Source: Bryopsis sp. KO-2023 (lineage: Eukaryota; Chlorophyta; Ulvophyceae; Bryopsidales; Bryopsidaceae). From it: 64,000 bases of DNA. The stretch covers positions 4,675,001-4,739,000 of the forward strand of contig BSYQ01000006.1 of the NCBI GenBank assembly GCA_030272585.1, in the 5' to 3' direction. How positions within the stretch are numbered: position 1 is the first letter of the stretch; each line of letters begins with the position of its first letter. The translations under genes were made by a program, and so were the position numbers. Below are positions 51,336 through 63,400 of this stretch, in pieces. The notes below the pieces were generated by a model. The model saw only the letters and a program-made list of their open reading frames with translations, had not been told where the DNA came from and ran no database searches.

Positions 51336-51479
51336 ATTTAGCATCCTCACGAGATAAGAAGGCTCGGGGCGCTTTCAAAATTTCAAAAATCAATTACTTC
51401 GGCCTGCTTTACAAAATTTCCTGATTCCCCCCTCCATTTCCAAGAAAAAGGAGGGGGGGGGGTAACGCGAAACAACTTT

Positions 51480-54400
51480 TCAAGTTCGTAAAGCCTAACA
51501 GGCACGCACAGAAACAACCCACCCCCGCACAGAGACATTTGAGACACGCACATCAAGTTCTGCACTCACCACGGAATCATGGAGTAGCGTCCCCGTCTCC
51601 ACGAACCTCCGCTTCATCGCCTTCACCTCGTCCACCCACGCTACCTCGGTTGTGTACCACTCGTCGTTCGGGACGAGGGTGGCGCGCAGGTGGACGGTGT
51701 CCTGTTTTTTCTCGGTGCGGGTGGCGTTTTCAGTCTCGAGGGCGTCGATTCGCTTTTTATGTTGCTTGATATTTCGCCTGCTGTCTTGTACCCTACAACC
51801 CCGCACAAACAACGTTCAGACCCGCACACACACACACAACCCCCGCACACACACAACACCCCGCACACAGATGACACCCCACAGCCCCGCACACACTCAC
51901 ATACACCCCGCACAGAACAAGAAAAGGGTGCTTACCTGTCGACCACTCGTTGGCAGAGCGTGCGGTACCCGATGACGAATCCCATGCGGCCCCCAACCAC
52001 GCCTTCTTGATTCTGGGCGTGGAAGAGGATTCGGAAGATCGCCGCCCCCATCATATCGATAAGGCGCGGGCGAGTGGTTGGCGAGACCACATTTCCTCCG
52101 ACCTGCCCACCACGCACACACAATGAATAACCCCGCACACACTAACATTACCCCCTCCCCAACACCCAAACACCGCACACACACACAACAACCCCCCGCA
52201 CACACACAACAGAGCCCCGCACACACGTACTGCAACCCCGCACAGCACATAGTTCTCTGTTTTTTACTCACCGTTATCCCGTCAGGCATATTTTGCCTTG
52301 ACGCGAGCATCCTCATCGGGTTGCGGAGCGTCGGAACGATTTCCTGAGCCCAGTATTGGTTGATCAGCTGTTATACAAACACACATGAGGAAAAAAGTTA
52401 ATTAACCAACTAGTACCCCCGCACGAAGGGCGTGGAGCCCCGCACAGACGTTACTTAGCAAAACATTTGAGGAAGGGGTGCATATAATTTTGTGCACCGC
52501 ACCTGACCTTGAGGACCCCGCACAGGACTTGCCTTACCTTATTTAGCCACCCAAACTCTTTTTCGTTCTTGTAGCGGCGCCTGGTTTTCCTGTTAGGTCC
52601 CTGTAGGTTTTAGTGAGTCGTTGCTGAAGTTGAGACTGGGGTCACACACTTTCACAAACCAGAGAATTAATTTACAAGTGTTCTCTCTGAACTTAACCCC
52701 CTAGAACCCGTACTAACCCGTACTACACACTCGTACTGCAAAATGAGTGCGATCAACGTATCAACTACTCCCCCCCCCCCCCCCAAAGGGTGTCCACACC
52801 CGTAGAAGAACCCAAAAAGAAAGAAAAAGAAAAGAAAAGAAAAGAAAACCCCCAAGGAAAAACTGTCTCTGTCCGGCTCTGACGCTCTGGCTCTGGCTCC
52901 GCGCTCTCTCACTCTGTCTTTGAGTCCAAGCCCTCGAGATCCCACATCGTTCGTAGGATGTATGTCAGCCGGGATCCAAGCTCCTTGACACCGGTTTTCG
53001 AGGGGAAGGCTGCGGATTTGACCCGACACACCTGACATGGTAAGGTGAGCTGATCAGTAGTGTCCGGGGATGGAAGCGATGGGAGCGGAAGGAAATCCTC
53101 CGCACGTTTCCCGAGGCGAAGATGCTCCGCGGTCATATCGAGCGGCCGGATACTTTTATCCGCGAGCCACCGATTGATGACCCGATCCATTACATGATGA
53201 TGGGGCCAGTGTGTAGGGCAAACGTAGTGTGCCCCACAACTGGTTTTTACCCCGACACCATGTTGCGTTCCCGCGCAGTAATAGCACTTCGTTCCCGCGA
53301 GTGCTGGATCGTGCGTGCCTTTGATCTTCTTGAGCGCTGCACGCAACTCTTTCGCGTCCTTCGCGCGTGTGCGTTTCTTCCCCCGCTTGGTGCTTTTCTC
53401 CGCGCCCTTTTTCTCCGCGCCCTTTTTTTCCGCTTCCTTCACTTTTTCCGCATCCGCCTGAGTCGACGGTGTCTTTTTCTCCGCGTCCGCCTTCTTTTGT
53501 TTTCCCGCGTCCGCATGTGTTTTCTCCGCGTCCGCCTTTTGTTTTTCCGCAGCCGCCTTTTTCTCCGCATGTGTTTTCTCCGCGTCCGCCTGTTGTTTTT
53601 CCGCGGCCGCCTTTTTCTCCGCGGCTGCTTTCTTTTTCTCCGCAAGTGCTTTGAGCATTGCTGCTTTGACGAGTGCTTTTGTTTGTGCGTCCTCCGCGCT
53701 CAGCGGTGGTTTTGAACCTGTCGGTTCTTCCGCTATGACGTCTTCGTTGTCGTCATCGTCAAGGGAACTCTGGGGTGGTTTCGCCAACTGCTGTGAGATA
53801 TTTTCCGCTGCCCCGTCTATCCGGCTCAACCAGTCGTTCACTTGGTCCAAATTGTGCGCCTTCGTAAGGTCTACGTTTGTGATGGTTATCTCTTTGACCT
53901 TATGCATATCGACCTGATCTTTTATCCGGCCATCCCTCACCAACTGCGCCTGTGTTTTCGCGGTGTCCAGACGTACTCCCACGAGTCCGTGTGTGAAACT
54001 CGCGAGTGACTGCGGAATGTCCATGAGGCTGGCCCGAAGCCGGCTGACCTCAACCTTGGACGCCACCAACTCGGACATTAACACGCGGGCAGTCGTGCTG
54101 CTGCAGAAATTGTCTCCTTTTTCCGCCTTGGCGAGAGCTGCTTTTGTGGCCGCCAGCTCTTTTTGGACCGTGGCGAGGTGCTTGTAGCGTTTTTCCGCCT
54201 CGCTGATGAGCTGCTTGTTTTCCTTGTGATACCATTCGGTATCCGCCTGCGCCTTGGTGGCTGTTTTCCGGGAGAGGGCCAGATCGGTGGTCAGCTGGGT
54301 AATTTCCTTTGCTTTCGCGGAAATTTCTTGATTCCGCGCGGAAATGGTTTGATCCTTTGCGGAATTTTCTTCCTCTTTCGCGGATAACTCTCTTTTGATG

Positions 54401-57400
54401 GTCTTGAGTTCCGCTTCCGCACCGCGGGCTTTCACTTGAGCGTCACTCAACTGCTGTTGAAGAGCCCGGTATCGATTTGTCCAATCCGCCTCCAGCTTAG
54501 TTTTTTCCGCCGCCCTTTCCTCTTTTGTTTCCCGGAGTTCCGCCGCCAGCTCACAGATTTCCGCCTCCTGCTCATCTCTTTTTGTCACACCCTCCTGAAG
54601 CTTCTTGTGTAACTTTTCGTAATCCGCCGCCACATTTGCATGTGATTCCACCGCCTCAGTTCCAGATTCTAAGGCTTCCGCGAGCTCCGTTTCCAAGGCC
54701 TCTGCCTTTGCTTTCCACTCATCCCTCTGCTGACGGAGTCGCTCCAAATGCTCGGATGTTCCAGACATTTTTATGCAAATGCTTTTAATGTTTTGCTCTG
54801 GTGGCGGTTGCTTCTGAAGGTTCAGTGCGCTCGGCGTAAACTTTTGACGAAATAGGGCTGGAGGGTTGCAGCCTAGCTAGTTTATACAAGTGATAGAGTC
54901 ACTCACTTGTCACTGATGGAAGACTTCCTCTATTGAGTGTCGTCTCATCCAAGGTTCTAGCCCGCTTTGATATTACCCTCGCTACCTTGACTCAGCTCTC
55001 TGTAGCTCGCTCTTAGATGTATTTGATTATGGGTGAACTGATACCAACTCAGTAACCATCGTTCCCTTCCCCATATCAACCTGTATCATCTAAAGAGGTT
55101 GTTTCCGCCGCCTTGTCCGCCTTTCTTCCCGCTTAGAGCGGATTTCCTCTTTGGTCGGCAAGCGCGTGCGGTTTCTGAGATACTCTGCCAAGATATCGCT
55201 GGCATTGGCCAGGTGGGCTTCTGGCTCCCAGGTGGCTTCCATCAAATCATAGCCCTTCCACAGAATCAAGTACTCCCGACGGTTGGGTGTGCCTCGATCC
55301 CGCAGAATACGCTCGACCTCATATTCAATGGCGCCATCCACCAACTCCCCTTCGGGAGGTTCCACCTCCCGCTCATCATCTTCTGACAAGCGGTTGTATG
55401 CCTTCAGCTTGGAGACATGGAAGGTAGAATGAATAGTCCAATGGGGTGGTAGTTGCAGGCGATAAGCGACTGTGGATATCGCTTTGTCCACTTTGAATGG
55501 CCCGACAAACCTCCGGCGGATTTTTGGTGGGATCTTTTGCAAGGATTGCAGCGGAATAAATGTACTCCGCACCAAAACTTCATCCCCTTCTTTGAAGATT
55601 ACTTCCCGCCGCCGTTTGTTCGCTTGGACACACATCCGCTCTTGTGCGGTTGCATACTGCTGCTTTGCCTGCTGCAGTTGCTCGTCCATTCGTTTCACCA
55701 TTTCGGTTGCCATTTCGGACTCTTCTTTCGCCGTTAACTTTTTCTGCACGGTAATTTGTCCCATATGCTGCCCATACAACAAGTGTGCTGGGGCATAGCC
55801 GGTTGACACATTGCGGGAGTTGTTGGCAGCAAATTCCGCTGTCGCCAAGAAATCAACCCAGCGGTCTGGATACCGCTCCACATAAGGCCGCAAAAAGTCT
55901 TCCAACACCCGAATAGTAACCTCTGACTGCCCATCTGTTTGTGGGTGGTAGGCTGTGCTCATTCGGAGTTGGGTTCCCAGAAGTGAAAATAAAGACCGCC
56001 AGAAGGAACTTGTGAATCTGGGGTCTCGATCGGAAATTATCACTTTGGGGAGGCCATAGTGTTTGTATATTTTGTCCACAAACAACTTAGCATATTCCGG
56101 GGCGGTTATTTCCTTAGTGCAGGGTGCGAAGCGAACGTACTTGGTTAACCGATCAACAAATACCGCGATGGCGGTGAACCCACGTGACTTTGGTAAATCA
56201 GTCACGAGGTCAGTGGTGATCTGTTCCCACTTTGTTGTCGGTATTGGGAGTGGATGCAGAAGCCCTTTCTGCTTCGTCGTATCAGCTTTTGTCCGCTGAC
56301 AGACAGGGCATGTCCGCACGTATGCTTGGACATCCTTTCCAACTCCTTTCCACCAGTAGTATCGCTGTAGCACATCCGATGTCCGGGCGGCACCTGCGTG
56401 TCCAGCGCTCGGAACATCATGGAACTCCCCCATAACCTTTTTCCGGTATCCATTTGGAACCACTAGTACTTTGTCTGAGGCGGGAGTTGCTTGATAGTAC
56501 AACCAGCCATCCTCGAACGAAAGTTTCGTGGGTTTACCCGCTTGAATTTTCGTGACTTCCGCCTGCAGTTTTTGATCTGCTGCAATAGCGGTCTTCCATG
56601 CATCCGCTTCATCCACCACCCAGGCGGACAAAGCATGAATTTGATCCTGTGAATCAGGAAGGCTTCGGGATAACGCATCCGCCAATACGTTGGCTTTACC
56701 AGACACATAGACGATTTTTGGATCGATGGAATCAAAATACCCTGACGTATACCATCGGGATTGTGTCCGCGACATTTTAGCTTGGGTCATGAAGTGGGTT
56801 ATCGGCTGATGGTCTGTCATAACCGTAACCTCCCCAGGCGCTCCTTCGAGGTAATGCCGCCATTGGCTGAGCGCATATGCTACAGCCCCCAGCTCCCGCT
56901 CATATGCGGAATATCGTGTCTCAGCTGGTTTTAATCGTCTTGAAAGGTAGGCTATTGGCTGTAGCCCCTTTCCATGGTCCTGACACAGAACTGCTCCATA
57001 TGCAGTTCCTGATGCGTCCGTTATAACGGTGTACCTAAGAAGCGGATCAGGTAGGAGAAGTATGGGGGTGCGGGTGATCTTTTGCTTGAGTTTGCTGAAG
57101 GCTTCGCGCTGAATAGGCCCCCATGTCCACACATGATTCTTTTTGATCAGATCATGTAAGGGTCCTGCAATCCGCGCAAACTCTGGTATAAACTTACGAT
57201 AGTAAGATACCATGCCCAGAAAACTTCGCACATCCCCAACTGAGCTCAACTCCTTCCATTCTTGAATAGCCCGCACTTTATCACTCATTGGTTGCAGGCC
57301 TTTCCCTGACAAATGATATCCCAGATAATCGGTCTCGCTGACCCCCACTTCACACTTGCTCGCTTTCGCGTAGAGCTTGTGTTTGTGTAACCGCTCGAAT

Positions 57401-60400
57401 ACCTGTTTCAAATGATCGACATGTTCTTCCACTGAATTGGAAAACACCAGAATGTCGTCAATGAACACAACCACAAAGTGGTCCAAAAACTCCCCCAACA
57501 AATCCTGCACCATAGTTTGAAACTGGGCCGGACAGTTGGACATTCCGAAGGGACAAACGAGGAACTCGAAATGCCCGTATCGTGTGCGGAATGCAGTTTT
57601 TGGGGTATCCTTTGGCCGGACTGGAAATTGCCAGTAGCCCGAGCGGAGGTCGATCTTGGTGTAGATCTTCGCTTTAGCGAGCCGGTCCATTAACTCTTCG
57701 GGGAGCGGAAGTGGATAGCGGTTTTTGATGGTGTAGTGGTTGATCCATCTGTAATCAACACACATCCGCAGTCCGCCGTCTTTCTTAGGGACAAAGAGTA
57801 TGGGGGCTCCCCAGGGACTCTCTGACGGCCTAATCTTCCGTTGCTCGAGGAGATAATCCACTTGTGTCCGAACTTCATCCAATTCAGCCGGAGAAAGTTT
57901 GTACAGGGGACGGTGGATTGGGCTCATACTCTCATCCTCAAGGTCGATCTTAAATTCATGACCCTTGCGGACGGGAGGTATGCCAGGTGGGAGATCTTTT
58001 GGAAAAATGTGGCTATATTCCTCCACCACAGAGCGGATATCCGGATGCATCTGATCATGCAGCAACTTCGGTACCTCCGTCTCTTGTGGTGTGTTGGTGC
58101 CCGCTGAAGTTTGAAGGCTATCAACGGTTACCCCTTCATACGGATATTGCATCAAGTGATTGCTATCCGTGGGGTCAGATTCACGCACCACCACCAAGTA
58201 AGCCAAACTATCTGTGGCTTCAGTTTGCTTCTTGATGTAGCGGAATATCTTCTTGTGGGTGATGAGAGGTGTGGTTTCATTCGCAAGTTGAAGATAATCA
58301 GTCGGTCTTTCCTTTACCGGTACTGTTATCCAACCTTGACCTTGGCGAATGTTAATAGTTCCCTGTGCAAAGTTTATGGACGGGTTATTGGCGATGAGCC
58401 ACGGTAACCCTAACACGATGTCATATGTGAGATGAGGAAAAACATCCGCAGAAAACTGGGTTTTGTATCCGCCCAACTGCATATTGATGTTTCCGCATCG
58501 TTTATCCACATTGCAAACAGACCCGTTGGCTAATGAAACGGTCTTATTACACGAGGAGAACTCTAACCCCAAACGATCCACAAGTTGCTGCGCTACATAA
58601 TTTTCCGTAGCTCCACAGTCCAAATAAGCGGAGATTGAAACTCCCCCTATCCGCCCCTTAAGCTCATATCCCATGAACTTAAGGTGGTGATTATTTACCA
58701 GCGGGTTAAAACTGTCTTGAAGGTAATCCCCACCGTCAACCCCTGGTTGTTTCTTTCTGTCCGATGCCCCCCTTGCATCGGCGTCAGACGGAACCCTTGG
58801 GCTGGTCCGGTCTAAACTTTTTACACTTCCTTCCGAAGCCTGTTTCTCTCCACAAGGCGGGATAGATTCCAGGTTGCTATCTCCGGAGGAACTTCCAGAG
58901 TCTTCATGTACTGAACCAACACTTTCCGCCAACTCTCTGCCGGAAGTGCTTAGGATGACCGTACTTGAATCATCCATCCGCTCTTTGTCACCAAGTTTTG
59001 TACTCATCAGCGGATTTTCAGCCCTCTGGGCGGGATTTCTTTTTGACTCTTTCTCGGTCTTTTTATTCCCCTCTCGTTCTCTTGCTCGTGACTCCCGGAG
59101 CTTCTGACGTCTGCGATGTCTATATCTTCGGCGTCTGGCTCTTTTTCTTCTGGCCGCATGGAGTGAAGTCTCCTCTATGCGGCGTGATCTTTTAGCCATT
59201 TTTGAAAAGTTGGGCCTTTAGGACATTTTCCAAAGCCATGACCCACTTCACCGCAGATGTAACATGCGCCTCCGCCTCTAGCTCCGCCTTGTTGCTGCCT
59301 TCCGCCACCACCTCGATTTCGTCCGCCACCTCGTCTTCCGCCTCTTCCGCGGCCACGGCCGCCGCCACCTCTGTTGCCTCCTCCCATTTGCTGATTTTGA
59401 TCTTGGGGTGGAGGTGGTGGTTGCGGTTGCTGACCTTGCATTTGCTGGTTCTGATCAGCTTTGGGCTTGTTTTTCCAATTCCAGTTCCATCGCCCTCGTC
59501 CGCGACCACGTCCGCGGTTGTTTTGAGATTGGCTACCCAACGAATCGATTCTTTCGGCAGTGACTATCGCCGCTTCCACTCCTTCTGTCACCATTGTAAC
59601 AACTTGATGTCGGATCTGGGGCCGTAGTCCGTCAACAAACGTCAAGTACTGCTCCTCCTCCGTCATATTCGGAATTCTGAGTATGAGATCCCGAAATGCG
59701 TTAATGTAGGAACGAACAGTCCCTGTTTGTTGAAGTTTCCGCAGCTTCCTACGCGAAACATCGGACATTCTTGTAGGTTCAAAAGCAATAGCTAACTCTT
59801 CCACAAGTTGTACCCAGTCCTGGAACATCGGACGAACTCCTTCCCGAATCCGCATCTCTTGCATATTCCGCCATGTGGCGGCTGAACCAGAGAGATTTGT
59901 GCGGAATACTTTAAGCCAAACAGACTCATCCAAATCATAAACTTTACAGAAGTTGGTGAGTTCTGCCTGCCAATCCCGAATCCAGCGATCTCCAGCGCCA
60001 GTATACGGTTTCGGCATCGGGAATTTGACCGCATTGGGAATGTGAAGCAAACGATTTTCTGGACGTGCATAGCCCATAAAATCTGGGACCCCACCTGGGG
60101 GACCGGGAGGTCCGCCTCCTCCGCCACCTCCACCACCACCATCTCCAGGACCGCCTCCTGGGTTCCTAGATGGTCCTTCTCCTCCTCCACCAATATGTGG
60201 TCCAGGTGCAGACCCACGGCCACTTCTGTCCGATGGGCCTCCGCCACTTCCATCACCGGAACCATCATCATCTCCACCTCCGCCTCCTCCGCCTCCTCCG
60301 CCTGCGCGTTGAGGAATACGCGGATAGGATCCCCATCCAACATAGGGGTTTCCGGATGATGGAGCTCCGTATACATTCACGGAGTGACCTAAGATAGAAG

Positions 60401-63400
60401 GCCGAATGTATGATGCTCCCATGGCATAATAGCCGGGTGGTGAAATCATTGATGGATGTGATAACACTGGCTGAGAAACTGGTGGTGGCATGGGTAATGT
60501 TCTAGGTGGCTCGGGTGACGTGGTTGTTGGAGTTGTCAGCGGAACAGTTTGTACCACGGGAGAAGCCTGCGTACGCTGTGGCGGTTGTACTGGCTGTAAT
60601 ACCGCTGGTGGTCTTGTATTTGGTGTTTGTCCAAACACAGCGCTAGGCCTCACGATCGGCCTAGGTACATTTCCCTGTCCGCTGATTGCACTGCCTCGCC
60701 CCACTCCAGGAATAATGACTGGGGGTGATGCAGGTCGGGTAATCGGTCTATTTGCCCGCGGGAATACTGGTGGTATTGGCGGGAAACCTACCGAATCCGG
60801 GGCAAAGCCGGATGAGGTTTGGGGCGGTTGACCGAATGGAACTTGTACTTCGGCCAAGCTTGGTGGTTGTGCCACCGTTCTGGTTCCCGCTCCCGCCATA
60901 GCAGCCACAAGAGGTGTTTGTTGAGCAGCGGATGCCATTTGTGTGGCAACTGCTGCAGCATCTTTCTTCCGCCAAAACTCAAAATTCGACGTGAACTTTG
61001 TGTCCGCTACATCCTCAAACACCTTCTTTAGCTCTTGCGCTGTTTCCGGATCTTGTAGCATTTCTTGTAGCATTTCCCGCGGCTCTCTGCTCCTTGTTGA
61101 GCTTCTCGATCGGCTTCTCCTTGAAGACCGACTTTGACTTCTTTTCAACTCCTCCATTTCCGCTTGTAATCTAGCCGCCGCTTCTTTCGCAGCCGCTGCC
61201 TCCTTTAACAAATAGGCTACTTCCGCATGATGCTGTATCTGAAAACTTTCCGCTTTTTCTTGCGTCTCTTTGAGATCATACTTAACACGAGCGATTTCCT
61301 TGAACTGTTTATCTTGACCCGCATCCATTTCTGCCTGGGTCTCTCTCAGTTCTTGTTGAACCGTATCCAACCCCCAAAGGGCGTCGTTATATTGCCGGTC
61401 ATACTCTTCTTCGAGTTTCTTCCTTTTTTCGTCCGTGTCAGCCACTTGTTCAGCCAATATCCGCTGAGCCTCTTTGGCTTCGTCCACCTCTTTCTGGGCG
61501 ACATCACGGATATTCGCCAAGCCAGCTTCCATTTGGCTGAGCCTCCCCTTGGCTGCAGCATCCAGATCTTGTATCCGCTCATCCAACCTCTCACTGAGCT
61601 GTCCTTCGATCTGGTGATGGCGGGACTGTAGAGTAGAGTCCAACACATCATGTACTTGGGAAGCCATGCTTGAACAAGCTCCCTCCATCCGACTATCAAG
61701 GTGCTCGGCGACCTGGGCGGTCCGCTGGGCAGCCTCCTCGGACAATTGGCTGTATAACCGCTCTTGCGATTCATGGAGGTCGCGCTCCTGCAGGCCATCG
61801 TTGTGCACGTGCAGGGTCTGGTTATGCACGTTTACTTGGCTCTGTTGCAGGTGCTGCGTTTGTTGATTGATGAAGACTCCTGGCTCTTCTTCCATCTCCT
61901 CATCAAACTCCGGGCCAATGTCCGCTTCCTCATCGCCTGCTTCCTCCACCATGTCCGGGTGCGCGGGGACACCGTATGCCTGTAAAGGCTGGTCCATTTC
62001 TGCCTGTATCGGCAGTCCGACAGCAGGTAATTCCTGGGCGACGATCAGCGGATATAGCGGCGGGCCATCTGGGGCGTCGCGCTCTTGCTGATTGTCTTCG
62101 ATACCGTATTCCAGGTATAGCTGCTCGTCGTTTCCGCTCATGGTGGATGTCTTGATTCGTCGGCGGTAGAATCACGTGTCCGTTTGGTGGATTCCGTTGG
62201 CGGGTAATCCACGTGACTAATTGGTCACTCTTTGTCAGCGGTTTCTGGCAGCGGTTTCTGGCACGTAATTTCTGGCGGGAACGTATTCGTCCGCAGAAAC
62301 GTCCGCTGGCAGACTCGTTTTGTCCGCTCTGCGGTAACCGCGTGCAGTGTCGACAACTCTCCGACAAACGGAAGTACTACTACGCCGTGCTGTGGTCGTA
62401 GCGTCCAAGGATCTATAGATCCTGTGATCTTGAGAGGGATGATCGAGCGCAGCAACGTGCGTTCTCTTTCGTCCAGCGTTTGGTTGGTGCGCAGCAACAC
62501 GAAGTAGGTTCCAGACACGAGGGGAAACCTTCTTCGACCTAGCCGACCCTGATCTTTTGCACCTCGACTGCAAAATCTCCTGTCGATCTCTTCCACTAAG
62601 TAGACTCGACTTGCAGGAAGGGTGCTTCGGCTCCGAAACCAGTTGTTAGGTCCCTGTAGGTTTTAGTGAGTCGTTGCTGAAGTTGAGACTGGGGTCACAC
62701 ACTTTCACAAACCAGAGAATTAATTTACAAGTGTTCTCTCTGAACTTAACCCCCTAGAACCCGTACTAACCCGTACTACACACTCGTACTGCAAAATGAG
62801 TGCGATCAACGTATCATTTCCCGTCCTTCACCACCTTCACTATGAGCCTCGTGTCGAGTCTGCCCGTGATGCTCTCTGCCTGGGTACTCTTGATAGATGG
62901 CAAACGAGCAGGCGTGGGAGTCGCCATAGCGACGAGCATCTCCTTCGCCGCCTCGACCACAGCCTGTACACCGCACAAAGGCGTTACCACCCCGCACCAC
63001 AGTGTTTCAACCCCGCACAGAGACACAAAAAACATGAAACACGCAACACCGCACAGAAGCACAACAGCACCGCAGATGAGAACATCCACCCCGCACACAC
63101 TCACCATATCGATGGGCTCTATCACTGCATAGCCGATGGATTCCACCACGTGCAGGTAGGTCTCCATATTTTGGATGGTGGAAACGAGGGCTTCGTCGAT
63201 GACGTTGAATATGGGCTTGTTTATCGTCTTCGTCGACCAGAAGTGTATTTTTCTGCCTGTGAAAGTCTGAACAAAAAGACAACATAGAATTTAGAGACAA
63301 CCCCGCACACGGTCCCTGTGGCCCCGCACAAATCGAGAAGGAATTCCCTGTACCCCCGCACAACAATCCGTGAAGCCCGCACGGAGATATGGACACACCG

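Larger units (their letters stand above)
12317..49283 (-). mobile_element. Element B: chromodomain Ty3-type LTR retrotransposon carrying nested insertions
   Basis: Identical 425-bp LTRs (12317-12741 and 48859-49283) and target duplication GAACA (12312-12316 and 49284-49288). Same family as element A, with parts in the same order; without its nested load it would be about 10 kb. It is inserted in the last exon of the D-D-E gene. Its gag is interrupted by a 27-kb block (19630-46773) made of elements E, D1 and D2; otherwise it looks whole. LTR identity points to a recent insertion, so the nested elements should be younger still. Confidence 0.92.
52591..62816 (-). mobile_element. Element F: chromodomain Ty3-type LTR retrotransposon, looks whole
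   Basis: 10.2 kb, with 173-bp LTRs (52591-52763 and 62644-62816) that are identical by eye and target duplication TTTCC (52586-52590 and 62817-62821). Minus-strand order: 5' LTR, primer site (62630-62641), gag, pol with chromodomain, extra ORF, G-rich polypurine tract (52764-52784), 3' LTR. A different family from A/B (LTRs unrelated) but the same plan. No obvious breaks; very recent. It lies in an exon of the seven-exon gene. Confidence 0.94.

Noticed and set aside
51690-52010. Plus-strand His/Thr/Pro-rich frames over the intron region
   Set aside because: Low-complexity translation of the CCGCACA motif and CA repeats, antisense to predicted exons and introns of the minus-strand gene.
51800-52250. 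CRISPR-like or satellite array of CCCCGCACA units
   Set aside because: Units are short, spacing is irregular, and predicted exons with matching phases interrupt the series. It is an intronic motif, not a CRISPR array or a tandem satellite.
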